Shown: one piece after another, positions 1-7,586 of the stretch
Position numbering within the stretch: the first letter of the stretch is position 1
How the letters are laid out: each line of letters opens with the position of its first letter
Translations under genes and position numbers: made by a program
Source: UMGS1696 sp964621165
GTDB taxonomy: Bacteria > Bacillota > Clostridia > Oscillospirales > CAG-272
NCBI GenBank assembly: GCA_964621165.1
Contig: CAZULC010000008.1
Coordinates: forward strand, 17,172 to 81,171
Reading direction: 5' to 3'
Length of the DNA: 64,000 nucleotides
The notes under the pieces: generated by a model
What the model was told of the DNA's origin: nothing
Database searches by the model: none
Seen by the model: only the letters and a program-made list of their open reading frames with translations

Positions 1-86
1 GTCAGATTGAGCTGTTCGGACGGCTTGAAATTCTGATCATGTGCCTGCCGTATTTCAAAAAGCTAATCAGCCTTGCGTTATTGTGA
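1..86 (+). CDS. spoIIIAD: stage III sporulation protein AD, C-terminal end (partial)
   Basis: An open frame enters the window at its left edge (codons from base 3) and ends at TGA 84-86. It encodes a 27-residue hydrophobic tail ending FKKLISLALL. Position (2 nt before spoIIIAE) and the membrane-like tail fit SpoIIIAD, a small integral membrane protein of the SpoIIIA channel complex between mother cell and forespore. The call rests mainly on operon order, because too little sequence is visible for a motif. Confidence 0.7.
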   Translation, partial: QIELFGRLEILIMCLPYFKKLISLALL

Positions 87-88
87 TA

Positions 89-1228
89 ATGAAAAAGATA
101 ATAAAAATTGTATTGGTGATTTTTACAGCTGTAATATTTACCGTTCCCGCACAGTCGGACGAGTTTGTCTATACTCCGGATGAGGTTGGCTCACATGCGG
201 CGGTGGAAAAATGGGAGGACTTGACCGACTCGCTTCCGGAAGAAATACAGGGCGAGGTCGAAAACATGACTCCGGACAAGCCTGACGAAGCTTACAGCCA
301 GCTGAAGGAATCCGCCAAAGCCGAATACTGGATTGATAAAATCACAGACGCCGTGAAGTCCGCTCTTCCGTCGACGCTGACCTCCGCTGTACCGATACTC
401 GCCGTAATTCTTCTGAACGCCGCCGCGTCCTTCATCCTTCCCGAATCACCTCGGCTGACGGAAGCGTTCTCTACCACAGTAAAGCTGTCAGCGGCTATAA
501 TTTTGTTTTCCCTCACCTCGGGAGTCATCAAAAAAGCTTCCGCCTACCTCGAGAACCTGTGCGGAGTCATGAATCTGCTGCTGCCGGTGATGGAAGCCGT
601 GACTCTTGCCGGCGGGAACATCACAGAAAGCGGAGTTCATTCGGCGTCAGTAACCCTCGGCGTCACCATAATCGGCAACTTCAACACTTTCGTACTCACA
701 CCCCTGACCTCGGCAATGTTTTCCCTGAGCGCTGTATCCATGACGGCCGGGGACTCGGGAATGGGAAGCGCTGTGGCCATGTTCCGGCGGTTCGTCAATC
801 GGCTGTGGCAGATCTGCACCATATTTTTCTCATCCCTGCTTGGATTCCAGACCGTTCTCGCAAAAGGAGCGGACAACCTTGCCATCAAGGGAGCAAAGTT
901 CGCCATAGGTTCATTCATTCCGGTAGCCGGCGGAATTTTATCCGAAGCCTACACTACAGTCCGCGAAGGACTGAGCTTCATCCGTGGCGTGTGCGGTGTG
1001 GGCGGAATCCTGATACTCGCGCTTATGACCGTACCTACCGTAATTCCCGTGCTGATGTATAAAATAACGCTGTCCCTGACGAAAACCGCCGCGGAACTGC
1101 TGAAATGTCCGTCAACTGCCGCATTTCTCGGTGAGTGCGCCGGAATCGTGGATTTTCTTCTCGGAATCATGCTGTCCGTGGACTTGATGTTCTTTTTGTC
1201 GGTGATACTTTTCGCAAAATCATGGTAA
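89..1228 (+). CDS. spoIIIAE: stage III sporulation protein AE
   Basis: Polytopic membrane protein of the SpoIIIA-SpoIIQ channel that connects mother cell and engulfed forespore. The ATG at 89 is preferred over the in-frame GTG at 41 because it gives a classic signal peptide (MKKI start, hydrophobic core, VPAQS cleavage-like region near residues 18-24), and 41 lies inside spoIIIAD. The mature part has an extracytoplasmic segment (about 25-100) followed by several hydrophobic segments. The 379 aa length is close to the family's usual size (about 400). It starts 2 nt after spoIIIAD and is followed by spoIIIAF-AG-AH, the standard operon order. In spore formers this operon is driven by mother-cell sigma-E; its promoter is outside the window. 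Confidence 0.95.
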   Translation: MKKIIKIVLVIFTAVIFTVPAQSDEFVYTPDEVGSHAAVEKWEDLTDSLPEEIQGEVENMTPDKPDEAYSQLKESAKAEYWIDKITDAVKSALPSTLTSAVPILAVILLNAAASFILPESPRLTEAFSTTVKLSAAIILFSLTSGVIKKASAYLENLCGVMNLLLPVMEAVTLAGGNITESGVHSASVTLGVTIIGNFNTFVLTPLTSAMFSLSAVSMTAGDSGMGSAVAMFRRFVNRLWQICTIFFSSLLGFQTVLAKGADNLAIKGAKFAIGSFIPVAGGILSEAYTTVREGLSFIRGVCGVGGILILALMTVPTVIPVLMYKITLSLTKTAAELLKCPSTAAFLGECAGIVDFLLGIMLSVDLMFFLSVILFAKSW

Positions 1229-1274
1229 CAACGCCTAAAACAGAGAAAAATCGGTTTTTTTAAATATTATAAAC

Positions 1275-1703
1275 ATGATAAGTTACTACAATACCTTAAT
1301 CATAATGATGACTGCCGCGGAAATCTGCACGCTCGTCTCCCCTACAGCTGACTCGGCAAAGAAAATCATACGCCCCATTTGCGGACTGTTCCTGCTTTTG
1401 GTTCTGCTCACTCCTGTAAGTGCGGTTTTAAAAAATCCGGATGTCATAAATTTCAGCACAAACATAACCGATTCAGTTGAAGAAAAGGACGAATACGCCG
1501 ACGAAGCCTGCGCGGTTTTTGAAATTTTGTCGTCGCAGTACGGTGCGGAAGCCGAAAAGGTAGTGTTTATCACAAATGAAGCGGGAGAACTCAGCGAAGT
1601 CCAGCTCTACCTAAAGCCGCCTCTCGAGTTTTCCGCCGGTGTGATAAAGCTGAATTTGGAAAAGGAAATCGGCGTGAACGTGATGGTTTTCGTCTCCCAG
1701 TGA
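1275..1703 (+). CDS. spoIIIAF: stage III sporulation protein AF
   Basis: A 142 aa membrane-anchored component of the SpoIIIA complex. An N-terminal pair of hydrophobic segments (about residues 6-20 and 33-51, the latter followed by the typical LLTPVSAVL turn) precedes an acidic extracytoplasmic domain that ends in the small alpha/beta fold seen in the family. It lies 46 nt after spoIIIAE and 27 nt before spoIIIAG. There is no strong Shine-Dalgarno sequence before ATG 1275, so translation may be weak. Assignment rests on the hydrophobic pattern plus operon position. Confidence 0.88.
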   Translation: MISYYNTLIIMMTAAEICTLVSPTADSAKKIIRPICGLFLLLVLLTPVSAVLKNPDVINFSTNITDSVEEKDEYADEACAVFEILSSQYGAEAEKVVFITNEAGELSEVQLYLKPPLEFSAGVIKLNLEKEIGVNVMVFVSQ

Positions 1704-1730
1704 CGCATAAATCCGAAAAAGGAAGAAATA

Positions 1731-2225
1731 ATGGAAAACAGCGAAAAAAACAAAAAATCCCGCGTGACAGCGTATTTGCTCACCCATAAAAAGGAAGCCG
1801 CGCTCATGCTTCTATGTGTTCTCGGCGTGCTTCTCATAATAATCGGGGACTTGATTCCAGCTGAAAAAGCAGGGAAAAACAAAGCCGAAGATGAATATTT
1901 CGCAGTCGGATACTATACCGAATATCTTGAAGGTAAAATCGAGGAAATCGTGCAGAGCGTCGGCGGAATAACTGACGCAAAGGTTCTCCTGACGCTGGAC
2001 TGTTCCGCTGAATACATATATGGAGACTCCGCGGCGGATTACGTGATTCTGCAAAACGACAGGGAACAGGAAGCAAAAGTACTCCGCGAAATCTATCCCC
2101 GTGTCCGTGGTATTGCGGTGGTCTGCACAGGCGGTGACATCCCGAGGATTCAGCAGACCGTCACTGACCTTCTCTCAGCCGCCATGGGAATTTCATCCTC
2201 AAAAATAACGGTAGCTGGAAACTAA
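1731..2225 (+). CDS. spoIIIAG: stage III sporulation protein AG
   Basis: SpoIIIAG forms a large ring in the intermembrane space of the developing spore. The protein has a basic cytoplasmic start, one transmembrane helix (about residues 24-42) and a C-terminal ring-building domain containing VGGITDAKVLLTLD and RGIAVVCTGGD, the characteristic SpoIIIAG/ring-building pattern. At 164 aa it is shorter than the B. subtilis protein (about 229), mainly in the linker after the membrane helix. An SD-like GGAAG lies just upstream of ATG 1731. Confidence 0.93.
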   Translation: MENSEKNKKSRVTAYLLTHKKEAALMLLCVLGVLLIIIGDLIPAEKAGKNKAEDEYFAVGYYTEYLEGKIEEIVQSVGGITDAKVLLTLDCSAEYIYGDSAADYVILQNDREQEAKVLREIYPRVRGIAVVCTGGDIPRIQQTVTDLLSAAMGISSSKITVAGN

Positions 2226-2262
2226 GGAATATAGCGGCTGCGTTGAGCATATGATTAAGTAG

Positions 2263-2292
2263 GTTCTGAAACAATCATGGTTTCAGCTGAAA
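2263..2292 (+). promoter_or_regulatory. hairpin and 12-bp palindrome upstream of spoIIIAH
   Basis: The 112-nt gap before spoIIIAH contains an inverted repeat (CTGAAAC ... GTTTCAG, roughly 2266-2286) overlapping a perfect palindrome TTTCAGCTGAAA at 2281-2292. No T-tract follows, so it is not an intrinsic terminator. The core TTCAGCTGAA recurs in the promoter of the ABC operon at 5780-5789. It may be an operator or an RNA structure; function is unknown. Confidence 0.35.
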
Positions 2293-2337
2293 TAATATTA
2301 TATAGTTATAACAGTAAACGACAGGGAGGTACAGCTT

Positions 2338-2919
2338 ATGAAATTCAAAGAATTTTTACAGAAGGTGAAAGAGCTGGGCAAAAAAGCAGGAGTCAAGACT
2401 CTCGTCGCCGTGTGTGCCGTAGTGGTACTTGGCGGCGTGGTGGTGTTGAATTTCGTCCTAAGCAAGAGTTCCGACGATGACGGCTTCAAGCTGAATTTGG
2501 CAAACGCACAAGCAAACATCGCCGACGGGGATGACGTGCAGTCCACCCTTGAGCCTGACGAGGTGGAGGACTACTTCGCGTCAATCTCACTCCAACGGAA
2601 GCAGGCGCGGGACGAAGCCCTCGAGGTTCTGCTGTCCGTAACCGAAAGCTCCACCGCTCTCGAGGAAGCAAAGCAGTCGGCGTACACTGATATGAACAAG
2701 CTGGCGGCGGAAATCGAGCAGGAAGCCAACATCGAATCCCTGATTCAGTCAAAGGGGTTCAGCCAATGCGTGGCGGTGATCAGCGACGACAAATGCAGCG
2801 TAATCGTCGAATCCACAGGACTGTTGCCGGGCGAGTGTGCGCAGATCTCGGAAATCGTCTACGAGCAGGCGGGAATCATCCCCGAAAATCTGAACATAAT
2901 CGAAAAAACCGCCGAATAA
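2338..2919 (+). CDS. spoIIIAH: stage III sporulation protein AH
   Basis: SpoIIIAH interacts with forespore SpoIIQ across the intermembrane space to build the feeding channel. The 193 aa protein has a basic N-terminus, a single membrane helix (about residues 21-41) and a soluble C-terminal domain with the family pattern YFASISLQRKQARDEALEVL and a ring-building end (KCSVIVES ... IIPENLNIIE). A strong Shine-Dalgarno AGGGAGG lies just upstream. It is the last gene of the operon and is followed at once by a terminator. Confidence 0.95.
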   Translation: MKFKEFLQKVKELGKKAGVKTLVAVCAVVVLGGVVVLNFVLSKSSDDDGFKLNLANAQANIADGDDVQSTLEPDEVEDYFASISLQRKQARDEALEVLLSVTESSTALEEAKQSAYTDMNKLAAEIEQEANIESLIQSKGFSQCVAVISDDKCSVIVESTGLLPGECAQISEIVYEQAGIIPENLNIIEKTAE

Positions 2920-2943
2920 CCACGCTTCCATACCAAACCCACG

Positions 2944-2990
2944 AAAAAAGGGCAGTCAGCTCACCTGATAGAGCAAAACTGTCCCTTTTT
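2944..2990 (+). terminator. bidirectional intrinsic terminator
   Basis: The arms AAAAAAGGGCAGT (2944-2956) and ACTGTCCCTTTTT (2978-2990) pair with a single bulge, and an inner GCTC/GAGC stem closes the loop. A T-run on the right and an A-run on the left let it work in both directions, ending the spoIIIA operon (plus) and the ABC-2 exporter operon (minus, last gene ends at 3003). Confidence 0.9.
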
Positions 2991-3002
2991 GTTATATTTC
3001 CA

Positions 3003-3788
3003 TCACGACCCGGTTCCCTGGAAATGCCGCACTCCAATCCGCCAGATGATGTTGCACGGAACCAAAAACACCACCGACAGAAACGGCACAAACATCAACA
3101 GCACATTGTCGCTTCTCCCCAAAATGTACAGCAGGGGATAGTACTGACACAGGGCAAGCGGCACTACAAAGGTATAGAATCGCAGAACCGCCTTGCCGTA
3201 AATCGAAAACGGGTACGCGCCGAACTCCTTTCCGCCGTCGGTAAAGATGTTCATGAATTCCAGCCCCTCCGTCGAGAAGAAGCACAGTCCGGCGTAAATC
3301 ACGAACAGCCCTGCAAAGACCGCCACTCCGCCGAGAATCATGAGAATCAGCGTAAAAATCCTGTCAGCCGTCCAGTGAACGCCGCACCTCGGGATAACGA
3401 AAACGAAAATCACCGCTGATTGCAAAATCCTGCCCAGCCGCGTGAACTCCACCTTTGTGGCGAGAACCTGAAAAATCAATGGTCGGGGTCGGGTAAGAAT
3501 CCGCTCAAAGGAGCCGTTGCCAATCATGGCGGAGAACTGGTCGAACCCCCGGAACACCCCCTCTGCAAGGGAAAATGACATAAGCACCGCCGCAAAACAA
3601 AGCAGCACCTCCTCCTTCGTGAACCCCTCTACCTCGTTGAACCGGTTCATCAGTAAATACACCCCAAGGAACGCCGCAAATGAAGTGCAGAGCTGCCCGA
3701 ACAGAGTCAGGAAGAACGAGGTCTTGTACTGCATGACAGAGCGGACCTGAATCGAGAGGTATTTAAAGTATAACTTTATCAAATTCAT
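3003..3788 (-). CDS. ABC-2 type transporter permease (second permease)
   Basis: A 261 aa integral membrane protein with about six hydrophobic helices, of the ABC-2 family that pairs with a COG4586-type ATPase. Substrate is unknown. Its start is set at 3788 (MNLIKLYFK...) because GAGGTG lies just upstream; an in-frame upstream ATG at 3878 would add a non-membrane tail encoded by the structured spacer. It is the last of three exporter genes, 152 nt after the first permease gene, and ends just before the shared terminator. Confidence 0.85.
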   Translation of the reverse strand: MNLIKLYFKYLSIQVRSVMQYKTSFFLTLFGQLCTSFAAFLGVYLLMNRFNEVEGFTKEEVLLCFAAVLMSFSLAEGVFRGFDQFSAMIGNGSFERILTRPRPLIFQVLATKVEFTRLGRILQSAVIFVFVIPRCGVHWTADRIFTLILMILGGVAVFAGLFVIYAGLCFFSTEGLEFMNIFTDGGKEFGAYPFSIYGKAVLRFYTFVVPLALCQYYPLLYILGRSDNVLLMFVPFLSVVFLVPCNIIWRIGVRHFQGTGS

Positions 3789-3812
3789 AATGCACCTCGT
3801 ATAATACTTTGA

Positions 3813-3943
3813 AAGAATCCGGTCGGCTGAAAGCCGATGAAAAATGGTTGTGTTCCGCGAATGAGCACACTCATTCATTCAAGGAATTCTTTAGCGTGAA
3901 ATCAGCTGACTTAATTTTTATTATAACTATATATTTCACGCTA
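3813..3943 (-). promoter_or_regulatory. structured intercistronic spacer with three inverted repeats
   Basis: The 152-nt spacer between the two permease genes holds three hairpins: TCGGCT/AGCCGA (about 3813-3827), GAATGAG/CTCATTC (3859-3876, 4-nt loop), and TAGCGTGAAAT/ATTTCACGCTA (arms 3892-3902 and 3933-3943, 30 nt apart). The last arm overlaps the TAG stop codon of the upstream permease gene. None is followed by a T-tract. This could be an RNA processing or stability element that sets different levels for the two permeases. Confidence 0.45.
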
Positions 3944-4744
3944 GCCTCCCTGCACCACAATTTTTTTCTTCGTCGCACTCATCCAAGTCTTGCCAATTAG
4001 AATCATCACCGCACACCAGAAAATCTGCAACGCCAACTTCTCCCACAGCTCAGCCCCCGCGATGTTGCCGCTGTAGATTCGGTAGGGCAGGTTTTCCATG
4101 GCTCCAAAGGGGGAACACTCCGTAAGAGTCCGCAGAAATCCCGGCATGAAGGGAAGGGGTACTATTTCCCCGGAAAAGAATCCCGAGATGTTCTGCATGA
4201 CAATCCGCACGCCCTGTCCGTTTATGGTGTGACAGCACATGACGTAAACTATTAGATTGTATGAACAAACGCATACCAGCGCCAGTATCAGCGAGAGCAT
4301 GAACATCACGGCGTTAGTTGGGTTTGCCGGAAGTGTGATTCCATAGGGCTTTGGTAAAATGAACGCTATAATCAATATTGGCGCACACCGCAATGCAGCC
4401 CTCGCAAGCCTGACCGACGCCTGCCGCACGAACCAGACCCAGTAAATGTCCATTGGCCGCACCAGCTCATATGCAATGCTTCCGCTTGAAATCATCTCCA
4501 GAACCTCGTTGTCATTAGACCACGTGTTAAGCAGTGCCAGAAACGCCTGCCTGAGCCATATGTAGGCGGTCATCTCGTGAAATTCCATCGGAAACGCCGC
4601 CGGATTAACCCGGTAGAACGCGTCGTAGAGTAGAACATTCATTAACCCCCATGCAAACTGGGTTGAGATTCCGGCAAGGGCGGCGGCGCGGTACTGCAGA
4701 TTTTTGAGGAGGTACATTTTGAATAAAGTGAAGTACTTTTTCAT
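3941..4744 (-). CDS. ABC-2 type transporter permease (first permease)
   Basis: A 267 aa polytopic membrane protein with about six hydrophobic helices, of the COG4587-like ABC-2 group. The SSGSIAYELVRPMDIYW segment is typical of this group and is echoed in the partner permease by a conserved GSFERILTRP motif. Its start codon overlaps the stop of the ATPase gene by 4 nt (ATGA), indicating translational coupling. Together with the two neighbours it forms an exporter of unknown substrate. Confidence 0.87.
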   Translation of the reverse strand: MKKYFTLFKMYLLKNLQYRAAALAGISTQFAWGLMNVLLYDAFYRVNPAAFPMEFHEMTAYIWLRQAFLALLNTWSNDNEVLEMISSGSIAYELVRPMDIYWVWFVRQASVRLARAALRCAPILIIAFILPKPYGITLPANPTNAVMFMLSLILALVCVCSYNLIVYVMCCHTINGQGVRIVMQNISGFFSGEIVPLPFMPGFLRTLTECSPFGAMENLPYRIYSGNIAGAELWEKLALQIFWCAVMILIGKTWMSATKKKIVVQGG

Positions 4745-5724
4745 ATTTCAAACTCCCGATACAGCGACACCACAAGCTCCTCCGCCGACGTCCCCTCCAC
4801 TGACAAATCCGTGATTTCAACATCCCCGGATAAAAGATCTATTGCCCGCGACACGCTTAAGACGTCCGTGTTTACAGTACATACCGCGTGACCGTCAACG
4901 TCTTCTCCGGCTTTGTCGAACACAATCCCCTCGTACTGCCCGGGCTTCCCTGAGGAATACTGGATTTTCACCCGCCTGAGTGAGGATTTTCTCGCTTTCA
5001 GGTCGTCGAGGTTCCCGTCCAGCAGAATTTTGCCGTTGCCGATCAACAGAATCCGGCTCGTCAATGATTCAATGTCCTGCATGTCGTGGGTCGTGAGAAT
5101 CACTGTCGTCTCACGCTCACGGTTCAGCTTCTTGATAAACTCCCGCACCGCGATTTTCGACACCGCGTCAAGCCCAATCGTAGGCTCGTCCAAAAATAAA
5201 ATCCTCGGCGAGTGAATCAAAGACGCGGCAATCTCGCACCTCATCCGCTGACCCAAAGACAGCTGCCGCGTGGGAGTCCGCAGAATTTCCGATAGATCCA
5301 AAAGCTCAGTCAGTTCCGTCAGGTTTGATTTGTAGGTCTGCCCGTCAACTCGGTATATATCCCGCAGCAGCTCAAATGAGTCAATCACCGGCACGTCCCA
5401 CCATAACTGCGACCTCTGACCGAAAACCACGCCTATGTTTGCCGTATGCCGTTCACGCTCCCGCCACGGAGTCAGACCGTCGATTAAGCATGTGCCTGAG
5501 TCGGGCGTGAGAATCCCGCTCATTATTTTGATAGTGCTGCTTTTTCCGGCTCCGTTAGGTCCGATGTACCCGACCATTTCCCCGTCGTCGATTGTAAAAG
5601 AAACGTCCGAAAGCGCGCTCACCGTGTTGTATTCACGCCGGAACAACGCCTTCATGGCTTCCTTCATACCCGAATTACGCTTTGCAACCCTGAACGTCTT
5701 CGTGATATGGCTGAGTTCAATCAT
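4741..5724 (-). CDS. ABC transporter ATP-binding protein (ABC-2 exporter)
   Basis: A 327 aa nucleotide-binding subunit that powers the two downstream permeases. Walker A GPNGAGKSS is at residues 55-63, the signature LSLGQ at 155-159, Walker B ILFLDEP at 175-181, and an H-loop TTHD follows. The C-terminal extension of about 80 residues is typical of COG4586-type subunits. It is first in a three-gene operon and has its own sigma-A-like promoter. The substrate cannot be told from sequence; the family includes exporters of drugs, lipids and polysaccharides. Confidence 0.92.
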   Translation of the reverse strand: MIELSHITKTFRVAKRNSGMKEAMKALFRREYNTVSALSDVSFTIDDGEMVGYIGPNGAGKSSTIKIMSGILTPDSGTCLIDGLTPWRERERHTANIGVVFGQRSQLWWDVPVIDSFELLRDIYRVDGQTYKSNLTELTELLDLSEILRTPTRQLSLGQRMRCEIAASLIHSPRILFLDEPTIGLDAVSKIAVREFIKKLNRERETTVILTTHDMQDIESLTSRILLIGNGKILLDGNLDDLKARKSSLRRVKIQYSSGKPGQYEGIVFDKAGEDVDGHAVCTVNTDVLSVSRAIDLLSGDVEITDLSVEGTSAEELVVSLYREFEI

Positions 5725-5766
5725 TTTTTCACCTTCTTTATGAAAAATATTGAGAAACTGAACTAT

Positions 5767-5816
5767 AGTATATCATAATTTCAGCTGAATGCCAATAAAA
5801 TTGTAAGAGCTTACAA
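5767..5816 (-). promoter_or_regulatory. sigma-A promoter with two palindromes (ABC-2 operon)
   Basis: On the minus strand TTGGCA (5790-5795) and TATACT (5767-5772) are 17 bp apart. The spacer itself is largely the palindrome TTCAGCTGAA (5780-5789), and a second palindrome TTGTAAG-AG-CTTACAA (5801-5816) sits 5 bp upstream of the -35. Both are placed where repressors or activators bind, so the exporter is probably regulated. Confidence 0.7.
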
Positions 5817-5837
5817 AAAAACTGTATAAATAAACAA

Positions 5838-5870
5838 AAAGCAGCACCCGTTTTTGTGAACACTGCCTTA
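5838..5870 (-). terminator. candidate terminator of the acyl-CoA synthetase gene
   Basis: On the minus strand GCAGTGTTC can pair with GGGTGCTGC (four G-U pairs) around an A-rich loop and is followed by TTTTTGTTT. It lies directly after the stop codon at 5877. The stem is wobble-rich, so its strength is uncertain. Confidence 0.5.
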
Positions 5871-5876
5871 TGTGAT

Positions 5877-7511
5877 TTATCTCGTTGTTTGCGCTTCCAC
5901 TAAGGATTTCTTGCAGTAACGCTCCCTCAGCTTCGGCTTTTCTATCTTTCCTGTGGGATTGCGGGGAACATCCGCGAAGATTATCTTTCTCGGACGCTTG
6001 TATCTCGGCAGTCCAAGGCAGAATTCATTTATTTTCTCCTCGCTTGACTCAACTCCGGGTTTCAGCTCGATTACCGCCGCCGCAATCTCACCCAGCCTCT
6101 CGTCTGGCAGACCGATTACCGCCACGTCCTTGATTTTGTCGCATCGCCTGAGGTAATCCTCAATCTGAACGGGGTACAAATTCTCGCCGCCGGTTATGAC
6201 CACGTCCTTCTTGCGGTCCACAAGGTAGATGAACCCGTCACAGTCCCGCTTTGCCATGTCTCCCGTGTAGAGCCAGCCGTTTTTCAGGACTTCCTTCGTC
6301 GCTTCCTCATTCTTGTAGTAGCACTTCATCACGCCCGGACCCTTCACAATCAGCTCGCCCACCTCTTCAGGTGCACAGCTTTTGTTGTCGGAGTTGACGA
6401 TGTCCGCTTCCCACAAATAACCGGGAATTCCGATCGCGCCGACCTTCTCCACGTTCTCCACACCGAGGTGTACGCATCCGGGACCGATTGACTCGGACAG
6501 GCCGTAGTTTGTGTCGTACTGGTGATCCGGGAACACCTTTTTCCACCGCTTGATGAGTGACGGCGGAACTGGCTGTGCTCCGATGTGCATGAGCCTCCAC
6601 TGTGTCAGGCGGTAGTCCGATAGCTTAACGTCTCCCCGGTCGATTGCGTCAAGAATGTCCTGCGCCCACGGAACAAGAAGCCATACAATTGTAGCACGTT
6701 CTTCCGACACCGCACGCAGAATCCAGTCCGGGGAAACTCCCTTGAGAATCACGGCGCGGCTTCCGCTGATGAGACTGCCGAACCAGTGCATTTTCGCACC
6801 CGTGTGGTACAGCGGCGGAATACATAGGAAAACGTCGTCCCGTGTCTGACCGTGGTGATGCTGCTCGACCCTGCATGAGCTGATGAGGGACATATGCGTG
6901 TGCAGTATAGCCTTCGGGAAGCCGGTGGTGCCTGAGGAGAAGTAAATCGCCGCGTCGTCGTCCTCGTCGTATTCCACAGCCGGAGCAACGGAGGAGCAGA
7001 ATGTCACAAGTCTGTCGTAGCTGTCCGCAAACTCTGGAACATCCTTGCCTACGAAGAATAAATTCTTTAAGAGCGGCAGATCGAGGAACACGGACGCAAC
7101 CCGTTCGGTGAATTCGGGACCGAAAACCAGAACCGAAACGTCCGCCAGTTCGGCGCAGTACTTTATTTCCTCCGCTGAATAACGGTAGTTCATGGGAACC
7201 GCGAGAGCACCCGTCTTTAAAACTCCAAAGTAAATCGGCAGCCACTCAAGGCAGTTCATGAGCAGTATAGCCACCTTGTCGCCCTTTTTCACGCCCCGGG
7301 TCATGAGCAGATTGGCAAAGCGGTTCGCCTTTGTGTCAAACTCACGCCACGTCATCTCACGACGGTATTTTTCACCGGGAGTCGCCTCGATCAGCGAATA
7401 TTCCCGCCATGTCAGGTTGGGGTCGGGCTGATTCGCCGGGTTTATCTCCACGAGAGCCACATCATTCGGATACAGCTTCGCGTTTTTTTCAAGTAAATCT
7501 GTAATTACCAT
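5877..7511 (-). CDS. AMP-forming acyl-CoA synthetase / fatty acid--CoA ligase
   Basis: A 544 aa member of the ANL superfamily, activating a carboxylic acid to an acyl-AMP and then an acyl-CoA in the cytoplasm. The P-loop-like motif YFSSGTTGFPK is at residues 190-200; the hinge region LYTGDMAKRD and the C-terminal catalytic-lysine motif PTGKIEKPKL are intact. An SD-like GGAGGG lies before ATG 7511. It stands alone between two operons, so the substrate (medium- or long-chain, or aromatic acid) is not predictable. Confidence 0.88.
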   Translation of the reverse strand: MVITDLLEKNAKLYPNDVALVEINPANQPDPNLTWREYSLIEATPGEKYRREMTWREFDTKANRFANLLMTRGVKKGDKVAILLMNCLEWLPIYFGVLKTGALAVPMNYRYSAEEIKYCAELADVSVLVFGPEFTERVASVFLDLPLLKNLFFVGKDVPEFADSYDRLVTFCSSVAPAVEYDEDDDAAIYFSSGTTGFPKAILHTHMSLISSCRVEQHHHGQTRDDVFLCIPPLYHTGAKMHWFGSLISGSRAVILKGVSPDWILRAVSEERATIVWLLVPWAQDILDAIDRGDVKLSDYRLTQWRLMHIGAQPVPPSLIKRWKKVFPDHQYDTNYGLSESIGPGCVHLGVENVEKVGAIGIPGYLWEADIVNSDNKSCAPEEVGELIVKGPGVMKCYYKNEEATKEVLKNGWLYTGDMAKRDCDGFIYLVDRKKDVVITGGENLYPVQIEDYLRRCDKIKDVAVIGLPDERLGEIAAAVIELKPGVESSEEKINEFCLGLPRYKRPRKIIFADVPRNPTGKIEKPKLRERYCKKSLVEAQTTR

Positions 7512-7586
7512 TTTCCCTCCGCACTGTATTGCAGTACAACTTTATATCATTTTGAATGTCCGTAATTTATTAAAATCCACCAAATT

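Noticed and set aside
2766..3419. 217-codon plus-strand ORF over spoIIIAH and the ABC permease
   Set aside because: It crosses the terminator and two real genes, and its translation is low-complexity and charged.
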